From Bog-473 sp963807775 (lineage in GTDB: Bacteria; Actinomycetota; Acidimicrobiia; Acidimicrobiales; RAAP-2): a DNA stretch of 64,000 bases. Where the stretch lies: the NCBI GenBank assembly GCA_963807775.1, contig CAWECY010000017.1:248001-312000 (forward strand). Reading direction: 5' to 3'. The translations under genes were made by a program, and so were the position numbers. The stretch's first letter is position 1. Each line of letters begins with the position of its first letter. This document shows positions 36,270 to 45,387 of the stretch, one piece after another. Under the pieces are notes generated by a model. That model ran no database searches. It had not been told where the DNA came from and was given only the letters and a program-made list of their open reading frames with translations.

Positions 36270-37067
36270 ATGCTGGTGCTGGTCGAGGTCACCGACGGGG
36301 TGGCCACGGTGACCCTGAACCGCCCCGAGGCGCGCAACGCCCTGTCGCGGGAGCTCAACCGCGGGCTGTCCGCGGCCATCACCGAGCTCGACACCGACGA
36401 AGCCGTCCGCTGCGTCGTGCTGACCGGGGCCGACCCGGCCTTCTGCGCCGGCGTGGACCTCAAGGAGCTTTCGACAGAGGACCGCTCGACGCAGCAGACA
36501 CGCCAGAGCGCGCCGGCCACCCATGTCGGCATGCTGCCGCCCCACGAGACGCCCATCATCGGCGCCGTCAACGGCGCGGCGGTCACGGGCGGGTTCGAGG
36601 TGGCGCTCGGCTGCGACTTCCTGATCGCGTCCGAACGGGCCCGCTTCGCCGATACCCACGCTCGCGTGGGCGTCATGCCCGGCGGCGGGCTCACGGTGCG
36701 GCTGCCCAAGCTGATCGGCGTTGACCGGGCCCGGCGGATGAGCTTCACGGGCGACTACATTGACGCGCCGACCGCCCTGCTCTGGGGTCTGGTGGTCGAG
36801 GTCGTGCCCCATGAGGCCCTGCTACCCAGGGCCCACGAGATCGCCGCCGCCGTCGCCTCCATCCCACCCGAGAACGTGCGCGAGATCCGGCGGATGTACG
36901 ACGAGATCGGCGCGCTCTCGGGCCAGGAGGCCTGGCGGGCCGAGTCCGACTGGTCGAGGAAGTGGATCAGCGAGCGCTTCGACCAGGGGCGCCTGGCCAC
37001 CGAGCGCGAGAAGATCATGGCCCGCGGCCGCGCCCAGAGCAGCGGATTGGACGACAACCCGACGTGA
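36270..37067 (+). CDS. enoyl-CoA hydratase/isomerase (crotonase) family
   Basis: 265 residues. Signature parts: 'VTLNRPEARNALSRELN', oxyanion-hole segments 'CAGVDLKEL' and 'IIGAVNGAAVTGGFEVALGC' with 'DFLIASERARFADTHARVGV'. The last carries no Glu at the second catalytic place (Thr-His-Ala-Arg-Val-Gly), as in many actinobacterial paralogues, so the exact reaction is open. ATG 36270 after AGGGAGG. Stop overlaps the GTG of the LLM gene. Confidence 0.9.
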   Translation: MLVLVEVTDGVATVTLNRPEARNALSRELNRGLSAAITELDTDEAVRCVVLTGADPAFCAGVDLKELSTEDRSTQQTRQSAPATHVGMLPPHETPIIGAVNGAAVTGGFEVALGCDFLIASERARFADTHARVGVMPGGGLTVRLPKLIGVDRARRMSFTGDYIDAPTALLWGLVVEVVPHEALLPRAHEIAAAVASIPPENVREIRRMYDEIGALSGQEAWRAESDWSRKWISERFDQGRLATEREKIMARGRAQSSGLDDNPT

Positions 37068-38098
37068 GGGTCTACGCGGGCATGGACCCGCGCTGCAGCC
37101 TGCCCGAGGCGATCGCGCACGCCCAGCGCGTGGAGCGGCTCGGTTACGACGGCATCCACGTGGCCGAGACGGTGCACGACGCCATGGCGGTGGCGCTGCT
37201 GGTGGCCGAGCACACGGAGCGCCTCACCGTGCGGACGAGCGTCGCCCTGGCCTTCACTCGCAGCCCCACCCTGCTGGCCTACGCGGCCTGGGATCTCTCG
37301 AAGCTCAGCGCCGGGCGGTTTCAGCTGGGGCTGGGCACGCAGATCCGTCAGAACATCGAGGATCGCTACGCGGTGCCCTTCGGCGAGGACCCGATCGGGC
37401 GCCTGCGCGACTACGTCGGCGCCGTGCGGGCCGCCTTCGTGTCGTTCGCCACCGGCGGGGCGCCGTCCTACGAGAGCACGCACTACTCACTCACCCGCAT
37501 GCAGCCGTACTTCAACCCGGGGCCCGACGCCACCACGGCCGCGCCTCCGATCTACCTGGGCGGCGTGCAACGGCGAGCCTGCGAGCTGGCCGGAGCGGTG
37601 GGCGACGGATTCGTGAGCCACCCCACCAACTCCAACCCGCGCTATCTCGAGGAGACCTGCCTGCCGGCTCTGGCCGCGGGCGCCCGCGCCGCAGGTCGCG
37701 ACCTGGCGGCCGAGGGATTCGAGACGGTGATCGGCGCGACGGTCATCACGGGCGGCTCGACCGCCGCCGTTCTGGCCGAGCGCGAGCGCCAGCGCCGCCT
37801 GCTGGCCTTCTTGTACTCCACGCCGGCCTACGCGCCGACACTCGAGCTCTACGGCTGGGACGAGCTGGGCCCGCAGCTACGCGACCTCATCCGCCACGAG
37901 CGCTGGGACGACCTGGGTGCGGTGCTGTCCGACGAGGTGCTCGACACCCTGGTGCCGTGTGCCACCTTCGACGAGCTGCCTGGGCTGCTCGTGCACCGCT
38001 TCGCCGGCCTCGGGCAGGGGGTCCTCATCTCGCCGCCGACCGACAGCGCGGACGACGACGCGTTCCGTGAGGTCGTGGCGGCCATCCGCCAGGGTTGA
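37064..38098 (+). CDS. LLM-class F420-dependent oxidoreductase
   Basis: 344 residues from GTG 37064, overlapping the crotonase stop (GTGA). 'VYAGMDPRCSLPEAIAHAQR', 'GYDGIHVAETVHDAMAVALL' and 'KLSAGRFQLGLGTQIRQNIE' match the TIGR03617 group of predicted F420-dependent enzymes found in mycobacteria and relatives. A substrate is not known. Translational coupling to the crotonase suggests one catabolic route for an acyl-CoA or steroid-like compound. Confidence 0.88.
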   Translation: MRVYAGMDPRCSLPEAIAHAQRVERLGYDGIHVAETVHDAMAVALLVAEHTERLTVRTSVALAFTRSPTLLAYAAWDLSKLSAGRFQLGLGTQIRQNIEDRYAVPFGEDPIGRLRDYVGAVRAAFVSFATGGAPSYESTHYSLTRMQPYFNPGPDATTAAPPIYLGGVQRRACELAGAVGDGFVSHPTNSNPRYLEETCLPALAAGARAAGRDLAAEGFETVIGATVITGGSTAAVLAERERQRRLLAFLYSTPAYAPTLELYGWDELGPQLRDLIRHERWDDLGAVLSDEVLDTLVPCATFDELPGLLVHRFAGLGQGVLISPPTDSADDDAFREVVAAIRQG

Positions 38099-38112
38099 CG
38101 TCGGCGGCGGCG

Positions 38113-39012
38113 TCAGCCCGCCATCGGGAAGATGAGATCCTCGCCCGCCATGGCGTCCACGGCGGCGCGGCGCTCTTTGCTGTCCATGCCGCGGTAGCGC
38201 TCGGCCGACGCCAGCACGCGGGGCAGGAGCGGGATGTCGCCCGGCGTGCAGAAGGCGTGCACGCCGGGGGTAGAGAGGGCGAAGTGGACGCCGCGGTCGA
38301 TCTCCTCGTCGCTGGCCGCCGGCTCATACCACGACGAGGCCCAGCGCGCCGCGGTGGCGGCGCTGCCGGCGACCGCGTCGCCCATGGGGCGGCGGTCGGC
38401 CCAGGGGCGTCGCGCCACCGCCTTGATGGCCATGACGCCGATGTCGCGCTCGGTGCACAGGGCGAGCAGTTCCTCGGCCGGCTCCCGGTACTCGGGACGC
38501 GCCCAGAGGGTCGGATAGACCGGGAACATCACGGTGTCGAGGTCGAAGCGCTGCAGCGCCTCGAGGTGGGCCCGGGGCACCTCGAGGTCGTGCCCGGTGA
38601 TGCCGGCGAACCGAGTGTGGCCGGCGTCGCGCAAGGCCACGATGCGCTCGAGCGCGGGTGAGCGCCGGTCCAGCTCGGCCAACGACGTGACCGCGTGCGC
38701 CTGGTACAGGTCAAGCACCTCAGCGTGCAGCAGACGCCGCGTCGTGTCGAACTGGTCCGTCACGCCCTCGGGATTGGCCCGCAGAGTCTTGCCGGCGATG
38801 AAGATCTCGTCACGGTGCGCGGCCAGGTGGGGACCGACGACCGACTCGGCCGCCCCGTACTGCGGTGCGATGTCGAGATGGTTGACGCCGTTGTCGAGCG
38901 CCAGCTGCAGCCACTCACCCGCTTCCTCGACCGTGGCGGCCCAACAGGCGGCACCACCCAAGATGGCCACGCTGCTCTCGTGGCCCGTGCGTCCCAAGCG
39001 CCGGCGCTCCAT
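38113..39012 (-). CDS. aldo/keto reductase
   Basis: 299 residues. 'RRLGRTGHESSVAILGGAAC' and 'ALDNGVNHLDIAPQYGAAES' include the catalytic Asp and Tyr; 'IFIAGKTLR' has the Lys; the usual His of the HxxH-like strand is seen in 'YQAHAV' . NADPH-dependent reduction of an aldehyde or ketone is expected. The C-terminal 'KERRAAVDAMAGEDLIFPM' is longer than in short members. It converges with the LLM gene and is downstream of a VOC gene in the same direction. Confidence 0.85.
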   Translation of the reverse strand: MERRRLGRTGHESSVAILGGAACWAATVEEAGEWLQLALDNGVNHLDIAPQYGAAESVVGPHLAAHRDEIFIAGKTLRANPEGVTDQFDTTRRLLHAEVLDLYQAHAVTSLAELDRRSPALERIVALRDAGHTRFAGITGHDLEVPRAHLEALQRFDLDTVMFPVYPTLWARPEYREPAEELLALCTERDIGVMAIKAVARRPWADRRPMGDAVAGSAATAARWASSWYEPAASDEEIDRGVHFALSTPGVHAFCTPGDIPLLPRVLASAERYRGMDSKERRAAVDAMAGEDLIFPMAG

Positions 39013-39022
39013 GGCGGACCGG

Positions 39023-39796
39023 TTAACTCTTGAGCTTCAGGATGTTGAAGACGGCGCCGACGTTGTCGGCGATCACCGCCATGCGGCCGGGCTCGATGTC
39101 CATCGGTCCCATGAACACCGCGCCACCGAACTGCTGCGCCTTGGCCGCGGACGCATCGGCGTCTTCCACGGCGAAGTACACACCCCAATTCGGCGGTATC
39201 TCCACCGGCATCTCGGGCGGCTTCGGCATCATGCCGCCGACGGACTTCCCGCCCAGCTTCCATTCGGTGTAGGCGGGCGGGCCACCCGGCTCGCCCCCCA
39301 TGTCCTCGGCGTCCCACCCGAACACGGCCTTGTAGAAGGCCTTGGAGGTGTCGAGGTCGGTGGTGATCAGCTCGTTCCAGCAGAACGTGTTGGGCTCGTT
39401 GGCCAGCTGCGCCCCGAGATGCGACTTGGGCTGCCACAGGCCGATGACCGCGCCCACCGGGTCGGCGACAATGGCCATCCGGCCCACGTCCATCACGTCC
39501 ATCGGCGGCACGAAGACCGTCCCCCCGTTAGCACTCACCCGTGCGACGGCGTCGTCCTCGTCGTCAACGTTGACGTAGGACATCCACGCGGTCGGGGCGT
39601 CGGGGCTCATCTGCGCCATCAGCCCGGCCACTGTCTTGCCGCGCAGCGTGCACACCGAGTACCCGCCCGCTTCGGGGGGACCCTCCGGGCACTCCCAACC
39701 GAAGAGGGCCGAGTAGAACGCCTTCGACTTCTCCAGTTCCGGGCTGCTCAGGTCCACCCACGAGGGGACTCCATTGTCATAAGTCTCGAACTCCAC
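39023..39796 (-). CDS. VOC (glyoxalase-fold) protein with two tandem domains
   Basis: 257 residues made of two homologous betaalpha-betabetabeta units: 'PSWVDLSSPELEKSKAFYSA' + 'LFGWECP' and 'FCWNELITTDLDTSKAFYKA' + 'VFGWDAED'. Each ends with 'GRMAIVADPVGAVIGLWQP' or 'GRMAVIADNVGAVFNILK'. This two-unit form is common in actinobacteria (often annotated as glyoxalase/bleomycin-resistance protein, or 27 kDa antigen Cfp30B type). Reaction unknown. Eleven bases upstream of the aldo/keto reductase gene, probably one operon. Confidence 0.88.
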   Translation of the reverse strand: MEFETYDNGVPSWVDLSSPELEKSKAFYSALFGWECPEGPPEAGGYSVCTLRGKTVAGLMAQMSPDAPTAWMSYVNVDDEDDAVARVSANGGTVFVPPMDVMDVGRMAIVADPVGAVIGLWQPKSHLGAQLANEPNTFCWNELITTDLDTSKAFYKAVFGWDAEDMGGEPGGPPAYTEWKLGGKSVGGMMPKPPEMPVEIPPNWGVYFAVEDADASAAKAQQFGGAVFMGPMDIEPGRMAVIADNVGAVFNILKLKS

Positions 39797-39896
39797 CGCG
39801 CCCTCCCTTGCTCAACTGTTCCCCAACTACTCAGACGGTACCCGACCGATCGCCCATCCGCACCGGTCAGAGTGAGAAGATCACGGGAATGTCACA

Positions 39897-40382
39897 TTGG
39901 CGTATCGCCGGATGAGCCCGAACCCGATCGGTAGCCGGGTCGAGCAGCTGGCTCAGTCACTGGCCGAGCGGATCGTCCCATTGATCGTCGACGCGATCGA
40001 CATCGACTCCATCCTCGACAAGGTCGATATCGAGAAGCTCGTCGAGCGGGTCGACATCGAGAAGATCATCGACCAGGTCGACATTGAGAAGATCATCGAC
40101 CGGGTCGACATCCAAAAGGTCATCGACCGGGTCGACATCAACGCCATCGTCGACAAGATCGACATCGACGCGCTGATGGAGCAGACCGAGCTCGGCTCGA
40201 TCATCGCTCGTTCGACGACGGGCGTCATCACCGAGATCCTCGACGTGATTCGCAGCCAGGGCGTGGGCCTGGACGACTTCATCCTGCGCTGGGGCAACCG
40301 CCTGATCGGACGGGGCAGCAAGATCAAGGACTGGCCCGACGGGCCGCCGCTCTTGGTCGAGCGGGCCGAGGCTATGGCGTGA
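39897..40382 (+). CDS. nonapeptide-repeat protein paired with an RDD membrane protein
   Basis: 161 residues. Residues 34-96 are seven exact-length 9-residue repeats of the form (V/I)DIxx(I/V/L)(I/V)(D/E)x, e.g. VDIEKIIDR. They would make an extended amphipathic solenoid or coiled structure. The C-terminal part 'VGLDDFILRWGNRLIGRG' is basic-amphipathic. Stop overlaps the GTG of the RDD gene. Start TTG 39897 or ATG 39912 (MSPNPIG). In other actinobacteria a similar repeat is found joined to or next to RDD domains; its function is unknown. Confidence 0.75.
   Translation: MAYRRMSPNPIGSRVEQLAQSLAERIVPLIVDAIDIDSILDKVDIEKLVERVDIEKIIDQVDIEKIIDRVDIQKVIDRVDINAIVDKIDIDALMEQTELGSIIARSTTGVITEILDVIRSQGVGLDDFILRWGNRLIGRGSKIKDWPDGPPLLVERAEAMA
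39996..40184 (+). repeat. seven tandem 27-bp coding repeats
   Basis: Units of 27 bases at 39996, 40023, 40050, 40077, 40104, 40131 and 40158, each encoding a nine-residue (V/I)DI... repeat. The second to fifth units are nearly identical in DNA (GTCGACATCGAGAAG-like), the outer ones more diverged, as expected for repeat growth from the centre. Confidence 0.9.
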
Positions 40383-40933
40383 CTACCGTCCCGATCCCCC
40401 CGGCAGAACTGACCGTCGGCCGCCAGGGTCACTACGCGGGTGCGGTCAGCCGGCTGGTCGCGTTCGGTGGCGACGTCGGTGCATCTTGGGGCCTGTACCT
40501 CTTGGGCCAGGCGCTCCTGAACATCGCGATCAAGCTCGTGTCCGGCAAAACCTATACGCTCACCAATCACCGGATCCTGGCTGCCAGCATCCTCGTCGTC
40601 TGGGAGTTCTTCTACTTCGCGTACCAGTGGGCGGTCAGCGGCAAGACCCTCGGCATGGCGGTGTTCGGGTTGCAGGTAGTCACCTCCGAAGGCGCGCCCA
40701 TCACGCCCCGCCAGGCCGTCATGCGCACGCTCGGGCTCGGGCTGACGCTCCTGACGCTCGGGATCGGCTTCCTCGGCATCGTCTACCAACGCGAGCGCCG
40801 GGCGCTCGACGACTACGTGGCCGGGACTGCGGTCGTCTACGGCTGGGACGCCCGAGCGGCCCGCCTGCGCTGGATCGCCCGCGAGGGGCAGGCGCAGGGG
40901 AAGAAGGCCGGCGGCACGGCGCACGCTGCGTAG
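40379..40933 (+). CDS. RDD family membrane protein
   Basis: 184 residues with three predicted membrane helices and the RDD signature 'YAGAVSRLVAFGGDVGASWG' (here R/D spaced in the first helix), 'FFYFAYQWAVSGKTLGMAVF' then 'GLQVV', and the second part 'PRQAVMRTLGLGLTLL' and 'RRALDDYVAGTAVVYGW'. RDD proteins are a broad family, some of them ion antiporters. It starts inside the stop of the repeat protein (GTGA), implying a working pair. Confidence 0.88.
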   Translation: MTTVPIPPAELTVGRQGHYAGAVSRLVAFGGDVGASWGLYLLGQALLNIAIKLVSGKTYTLTNHRILAASILVVWEFFYFAYQWAVSGKTLGMAVFGLQVVTSEGAPITPRQAVMRTLGLGLTLLTLGIGFLGIVYQRERRALDDYVAGTAVVYGWDARAARLRWIAREGQAQGKKAGGTAHAA

Positions 40934-40972
40934 CGGTGGCGGTGGCGGTGGCGGTGGCGTCAGGCCCCTACC

Positions 40973-41785
40973 ATGCCCGCCATGTCCTTCACCGAAGTCA
41001 CCCGGCCGCACCCCCAGGTCGCGGTCGTCACGCTGAATCGGCCGGAACGCATGAACGCCATGGCCTTCGACGTGATGATCCCGTTCCGCGACGCGCTGCG
41101 CGAGATCGGAGCCGACAACGACATCCGGGTCGTCGTCATCACCGGCGCCGGGCGCGGCTTCTGCTCGGGTGCCGACCACGAGAACCCGGGCACCATCCCG
41201 AACCTCGACGGGCTGACGCTGCCCACGATTGCGCTGCGCTCGATGGAGATGCTCGACGACGTCATCTCCACCATTCGCCGCCTGCACCAGCCGGTCATCG
41301 CCGCCGTCAACGGGGCCGCCATCGGGGGCGGCTTCTGCCTGGCCCTGGCGGCCGACCTCCGCATCGCGTCCGAGGAGGCCTACTTCCGAGCGGCCGGCAT
41401 CAACAACGGTCTCACGGCGGCCGAGCTCGGGCTCAGCTTCCTGTTGCCACGCAGCGTCGGACAGACGCGGGCGGCCGAGATCATGCTGACCGGACGCGAC
41501 ATCGACGCGGCGGAGTCGGACCGGATCGGCCTCGTCTCCAAGGTGGTGCCGGGACCCGAGCTGCTGCCGGCGTGCTTCGAACTGGCCGACCGCATCAACG
41601 GCTGGAGCCGGGCCGGAGTCGAGCTGACCAAGCGCCAGCTGTGGAACAGCCTCGACGCCAGCAGCCTGCAGTCCCACATGGACGCCGAAGGGACCTCCCA
41701 GCTGTTCGTGCGCATCACGACACGCAATTTCGAGGAGTCGGTGGCGGCGCGCAAGGAGGGGCGCACGCCCGACTTCAAGGACTGA
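40973..41785 (+). CDS. enoyl-CoA hydratase/isomerase (crotonase) family
   Basis: 270 residues. 'VVTLNRPERMNAMAFDVMIP', 'GAGRGFCSGADHEN' (oxyanion hole), 'VIAAVNGAAIGGGFCLALAA' and 'RIASEEAYFRAAGINNGLTA' + 'AELGLSFLLPR' define the fold; a Glu is present in 'TAAELGLS', the place of a catalytic Glu in hydratases. Start ATG 40973 or the second ATG 40982. A run of GGTGGC hexamers (about 40935-40959) precedes it and is probably just slippage-prone DNA. Confidence 0.9.
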   Translation: MPAMSFTEVTRPHPQVAVVTLNRPERMNAMAFDVMIPFRDALREIGADNDIRVVVITGAGRGFCSGADHENPGTIPNLDGLTLPTIALRSMEMLDDVISTIRRLHQPVIAAVNGAAIGGGFCLALAADLRIASEEAYFRAAGINNGLTAAELGLSFLLPRSVGQTRAAEIMLTGRDIDAAESDRIGLVSKVVPGPELLPACFELADRINGWSRAGVELTKRQLWNSLDASSLQSHMDAEGTSQLFVRITTRNFEESVAARKEGRTPDFKD

Positions 41786-41803
41786 CCGGCCCCAATGGCA
41801 AGG

Positions 41804-42184
41804 TCAGGGAGCGTTCACCAGCGAGTTGGCCGCCATGCTCAGGTAGTCGCGCAGCTCGATGCTGTCCGCCGGTGAGATCCGCGAGGCCTGCTCCAGCTCG
41901 AGCAGCGCCTCGAGCATGTGGCGCAGCCAGGCGTCGCGCTCGCCGGGGCCGATCACGAACGGCACGTGGCGCATGCGCAGCCGCGGGTGGCCGCGTTGCT
42001 CGCTGTAGGTGCCTGGACCGCCCCAGTACTGGATGAGGAACAGCGCCAGATGCTGGGCCGGCTCCGTCAGATCGTCGGGGTAGAGCGGGCGCAGCAGCGG
42101 GTCGCCGGCCACCCCGAGGTAGAAGCGGTCGACCAGGTCGACGAAGAAGGTGCCACCCCCGACTCGTTCGTACATCGTCTCCAC
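41804..42184 (-). CDS. glbO: group II truncated haemoglobin (HbO type)
   Basis: About 126 residues. The 2-on-2 globin features are present: 'MYERVGGGTFFVDLVDRFY' with Tyr at B10, 'QYWGGPGTYSEQRGHPRLRM' + 'RHVPF' with the haem-ligating proximal His F8 (RMRH), and Trp G8 in 'RDAWLRHML', the mark of group II. It binds O2/NO in respiration or oxidative stress. GTG 42184 or ATG 42175 are the likely starts; the frame opens at 42214. It faces the tRNA-Gly gene. Confidence 0.88.
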   Translation of the reverse strand: METMYERVGGGTFFVDLVDRFYLGVAGDPLLRPLYPDDLTEPAQHLALFLIQYWGGPGTYSEQRGHPRLRMRHVPFVIGPGERDAWLRHMLEALLELEQASRISPADSIELRDYLSMAANSLVNAP

Positions 42185-42222
42185 GGGGCCGAGAGTAGAG
42201 GCTTTAGACTGCACCCCGATTC

Positions 42223-42294
<72 letters not shown>

Positions 42295-42319
42295 TCGTTG
42301 TCTGCGCAGTTCAGCGACG

Positions 42320-43467
42320 TTATGACGATTCGGCTGTCTTCGGCGACGAGTCGTCCATCCCGCGAATATCCCGCGGGCCTCGCCGTTCGGTGCGCGCTTG
42401 AGCCGCCTCTGCGAGCCCCGACAAGGCTGCAGCAATGGCCACGTCCCTGTCTGCCGTGGCGTGCTGGTAGCGCAAGGCCGCGGCCGGGCTGGCGTGCCCG
42501 GCCCGAGCCATCAACTCGCGGGTCGTCGCGCCCTGCGTGGCGCCGCCCATGTGAGCCCCGCTCCCCGCAGGTCGTGAAAGTGGACGTCCGGACGCCCGAG
42601 AGCGGACCTGGCGGCGCTCCAGGCAGCATTCAGGGGATGCCGGCCGAGGCGGCCGCCCTTCTGACCGGTGAGGAGCGGCGAAGATGGCTCGGGACCCACG
42701 AACACCCGGAGGTGACGTTCGAGGCCCGGGAGGACATGGGGTGGGACACTCACACTCCGGAGGCCGGCGGCCGTCTTGGGCGGGCCCAACTCCAGTCGGC
42801 CACCCACGTCATAGGCAGTCCGTTCCACTGTGACCGAGGCGTGCAAAATGTTGATGTCCCGCCGCTCGAGCCCGAGGACCTCACCCAGGCGGAGATGACA
42901 CCACGCCGCCAGCTCGACGGCGATCCGCCACGGCTCGGGCATGGCAGCGACCAGAGCATCCACCTCGGCGATGCTCAACATCGGCCGTTCCGGCGAGCGT
43001 TCCTGTCCCGCCCCCTTGACCATGCACGGGTTCCGTCCGATCAGCTCGTCGGTCACTGCGGTACCGAGGATCCCACGAAGAAGGCGGTAGGCCTTGGCTC
43101 CCGTGACTCGGTACTCAACCGCCAGACCGGCGTGCCACGAGCGCACGCTGCTCGGGGTGATCTTCCCAACGGGAACTGACCCGAATGCGGGGAGCAGATG
43201 GCGACGCAGCAACGATTCGTAGAGCTCGACTGTGCGAGGTCGTAAATCGGTCCGCTGACGTAACCACCGCCCCGCATATTCCTCGAGCGTGACCGTCGCA
43301 CGGCGAGGGTCGATCCAATCTCCCCGATCGAGTGCTCGACGCTGCTCGCGCTCGTAACGTTCCGCATCTCGCAGTGTCCGGAAGGATCTGGAGCGCTCCT
43401 GGCCGTCAGGCCCACGAAGCCGCACCTCATATCGGGGACCGGTCTTGCCCACTTTGCGATCGATCAT
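42320..43467 (-). CDS. int: tyrosine site-specific integrase, one frameshift
   Basis: About 381 residues when repaired. N-terminal AP2-like arm-binding part ('YEVRLRGPDGQERSRSFRTL'), SAM-like core-binding domain ('TLEEYAGRWLRQRTDLRPRT'), catalytic domain with Arg in 'CHLRLGEVLGLERRD', 'HFHDLRGAG' (HxLR), then, in the shifted frame, 'TTRELMARAGHASPAAALRY' (GH and nucleophile Tyr in LRYQHA). One G missing in the run at about 42536-42545 explains the break. It sits 26 bases from attL, as integrases of such elements do. Confidence 0.9.
42356..42378 (+). repeat. putative integrase arm site, left copy
   Basis: A 23-bp sequence (CATCCCGCGAATATCCCGCG + GGC) also found at 51711-51733 near the right end, in the same orientation. 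It contains ATCCCGCG twice with an 11-base period, about one helical turn. It lies inside the C-terminal coding part of int. Interpretation as arm-type sites is inference. Confidence 0.6.
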
Positions 43468-43529
43468 TGACCATCACCTCCGTTTAGCCACGCTGCCCAA
43501 CTTTCCCTGCCGGCTGTATCAGCCGAAGG

Positions 43530-43742
43530 TCATGACGCAGAACGGTCGGCATCCTCCAGCAAATGCGCACGAAAGCCCGATGCCTTTCGCAACCGCTCCA
43601 CGTACTCGTCCAGGGCGCCAACGGGGATCCGCCGGCTTGAACCAATCTGGATGGACTCGAGCTGTCCGGTCCGCATGAGCTCGTAGACCTTGGTCCGACA
43701 TATCGACAGCACCACCGCTGCCTGCTCAGCCGTCAGCAGCAA
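43530..43742 (-). CDS. xis: excisionase / helix-turn-helix DNA-binding protein
   Basis: 70 residues from TTG 43742: 'LLTAEQAAVVLSICRTKVYE' and 'LMRTGQLESIQIGSSRRIPV' + 'GALDEYVERL' is the MerR-like winged helix of the excisionase (HTH_17) family. It directs the integrase to excision. It lies between the rep and int genes on the same strand. Confidence 0.88.
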   Translation of the reverse strand: MLLTAEQAAVVLSICRTKVYELMRTGQLESIQIGSSRRIPVGALDEYVERLRKASGFRAHLLEDADRSAS

Positions 43743-43814
43743 TGGACCGATCGGATGTAGTCCAAGAGAAGCCTGGGCGCACCGCCTGCGGCGGCTTGCC
43801 CTCTGGCCCAGGAC

Positions 43815-45162
43815 CTACTCGCATCGGGTGTGCCATGCGAAATCCGCCTCCTTCTTGTCCTCGGCCCGCTGGCGGGCTTGCGTGGCGGCGAAGAGGGACT
43901 CTCCACCGTTGGCCCACCCACGTCCCACCGCTCGCAGCCGACGTTTTGTCGTCTCGGCTCCCCCGTCACCGGGGTTCTTCTGCTGCTGCCACATGGCCCG
44001 GGCCTCTCGCAAGGCGCCGAAGGTGGTCGAGTAACCCCTGGACTTGGTGAGGAAGTGGCCCGAGTAACCGAGATGGTGGGCGCGGCGCCGCAGACCCAGG
44101 TCCCGCAACTCGGGCGTTCCGCCCAGGAACCATGCGGCGGCCACCATGTTGAAGAGGTGTGGTGGGAGAACGCGGCTCTTCAGGTCCGATTCGGAGCGGA
44201 TCCGATCGAGCAGTCCCGGGTGCATGGCCGGCTCCTTGGTGGCGTACTTGGCCACGTAGCTCGGGACACGGCTCGACGGCCCGTCTCGGTCGAGCACCTG
44301 GACGTCGACTTCGCTCCCCCATCGGGCGGCACCTCGGGCGTGCGCCACCTCCACGGCCCGCACCGCCCCCAGACACGCCTGCGCCAAGAGGCCGGCATCG
44401 ACCGGGGGTTCCGACCCATCACGGCCGTCGGCCCGGACGACGGCATGGAAGTGCACCAGGCCCCGCCGTTGGAACTCGGCCACCTTGGCGTGCTCGAGGC
44501 GAAGCACCTTGGCGCACTCGCCACGGGAAAGGCCGATCGATGCCGCCAACTGACGGGCGACGTAGATGGTGGTGCGCCGCCACAGTTCGGCGCAGTATGC
44601 GTTGTGCAACACGGCGGCGACGTAGTCGTAACAACGGTGACACAGCGGCGTCCCGATCAACTCGTCGTGGCGGGCGTACCTGGCCGGACAGGCAAGTGTC
44701 GACGTGGGGACACCGACTCCGACCGTCTCCGGAGTGGCACGTATTTGCGGAGCTCTCTCGGTGCACGACTCCGAAGCCCGGAGCGGTCAAAGTCAAGAAC
44801 ACGGCCGGGTGGGTGGCGATCGACTCGTCGACGCCCTTGCCACCTTCGAGGCCGGCCCGCACGAGATGACGGGCATCGCCTCGATACAGCGTGGCGCACG
44901 AAGGGCAGCGCAGCTCGCTACGCGACCCGCAGGCCTTGAGCACGACGTTGTCGGGGTAGGCATGGCTGGAGAAGACGATGCGTCCGTCGGAGTCGAGGAC
45001 GTGGCCACGCAGGCGGATGGGATGCGCACACCACCCACAACGCGCCCCTTGCGCCAAGAAGTCCTCCAGGCGGTGCGCGTTCGAATGACGCCCGATTGCG
45101 TGCAGCATGGCCATGTCCTCTTCGTCCAACACGGCGCACACGATGACGGAAGGCTGCGACAT
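43815..45162 (-). CDS. repSA: RepSA-type replication initiator, one frameshift
   Basis: N-terminal part: 'CGWCAHPIRLRGHVLDSDGR', 'CPSCATLYRGDARHLVRAGL' and 'HPAVFLTLTAPGFGVVH', the zinc-knuckle and first block of RepSA of pSAM2. The frame changes at about 44665, after which 'RHDELIGTPLCHRCYDYVAA' (partly), 'ELWRRTTIYVARQLA', 'LVHFHAVVRADG' (HxH metal/catalytic strand) and 'VAKYATKEPAMHPG' (Tyr-containing) continue the family. Rolling-circle initiation of the excised form is expected. Repaired length is about 449 residues. Iteron-like repeats lie upstream. Confidence 0.85.
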
Positions 45163-45210
45163 CTGTCAACCATCGTCCCTGCTCAGAGCACGTAAACAGT
45201 GAGCACCAGT

Positions 45211-45256
45211 GCGACACAGCGAGACCCAGCGAGACACAGCGGGACACAGCGGGACA
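45211..45256 (+). repeat. iteron-like 10-bp tandem repeats upstream of repSA
   Basis: GCGACACAGC, GAGACCCAGC, GAGACACAGC, GGGACACAGC, GGGACA: four full and one partial copy at an exact 10-base period, starting 49 bases upstream of the rep start codon. One helical turn per unit suits cooperative protein binding: replication origin iterons or an operator for the element's repressor. Confidence 0.7.
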
Positions 45257-45387
45257 TGAATTCGGCCCCAAAAAAAGTTCTCACCAAGTGGATGTGCGGC
45301 GCCTCCGGCCCCCCCTTCGGGGCCGTCGGCGCCACAGCCGCTCAGTCAGACTTCTCCGGGAAGACTTCAGACGCCGGGAACGCCAAA

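Noticed and set aside
40935..40959. GGTGGC hexamer run as a regulatory repeat
   Set aside because: A short, simple repeat between stop and next gene; slippage explains it and nothing suggests function.
40486..42036. A 516-codon plus-strand open frame
   Set aside because: Shadow of the RDD and crotonase genes in another frame; no domain.
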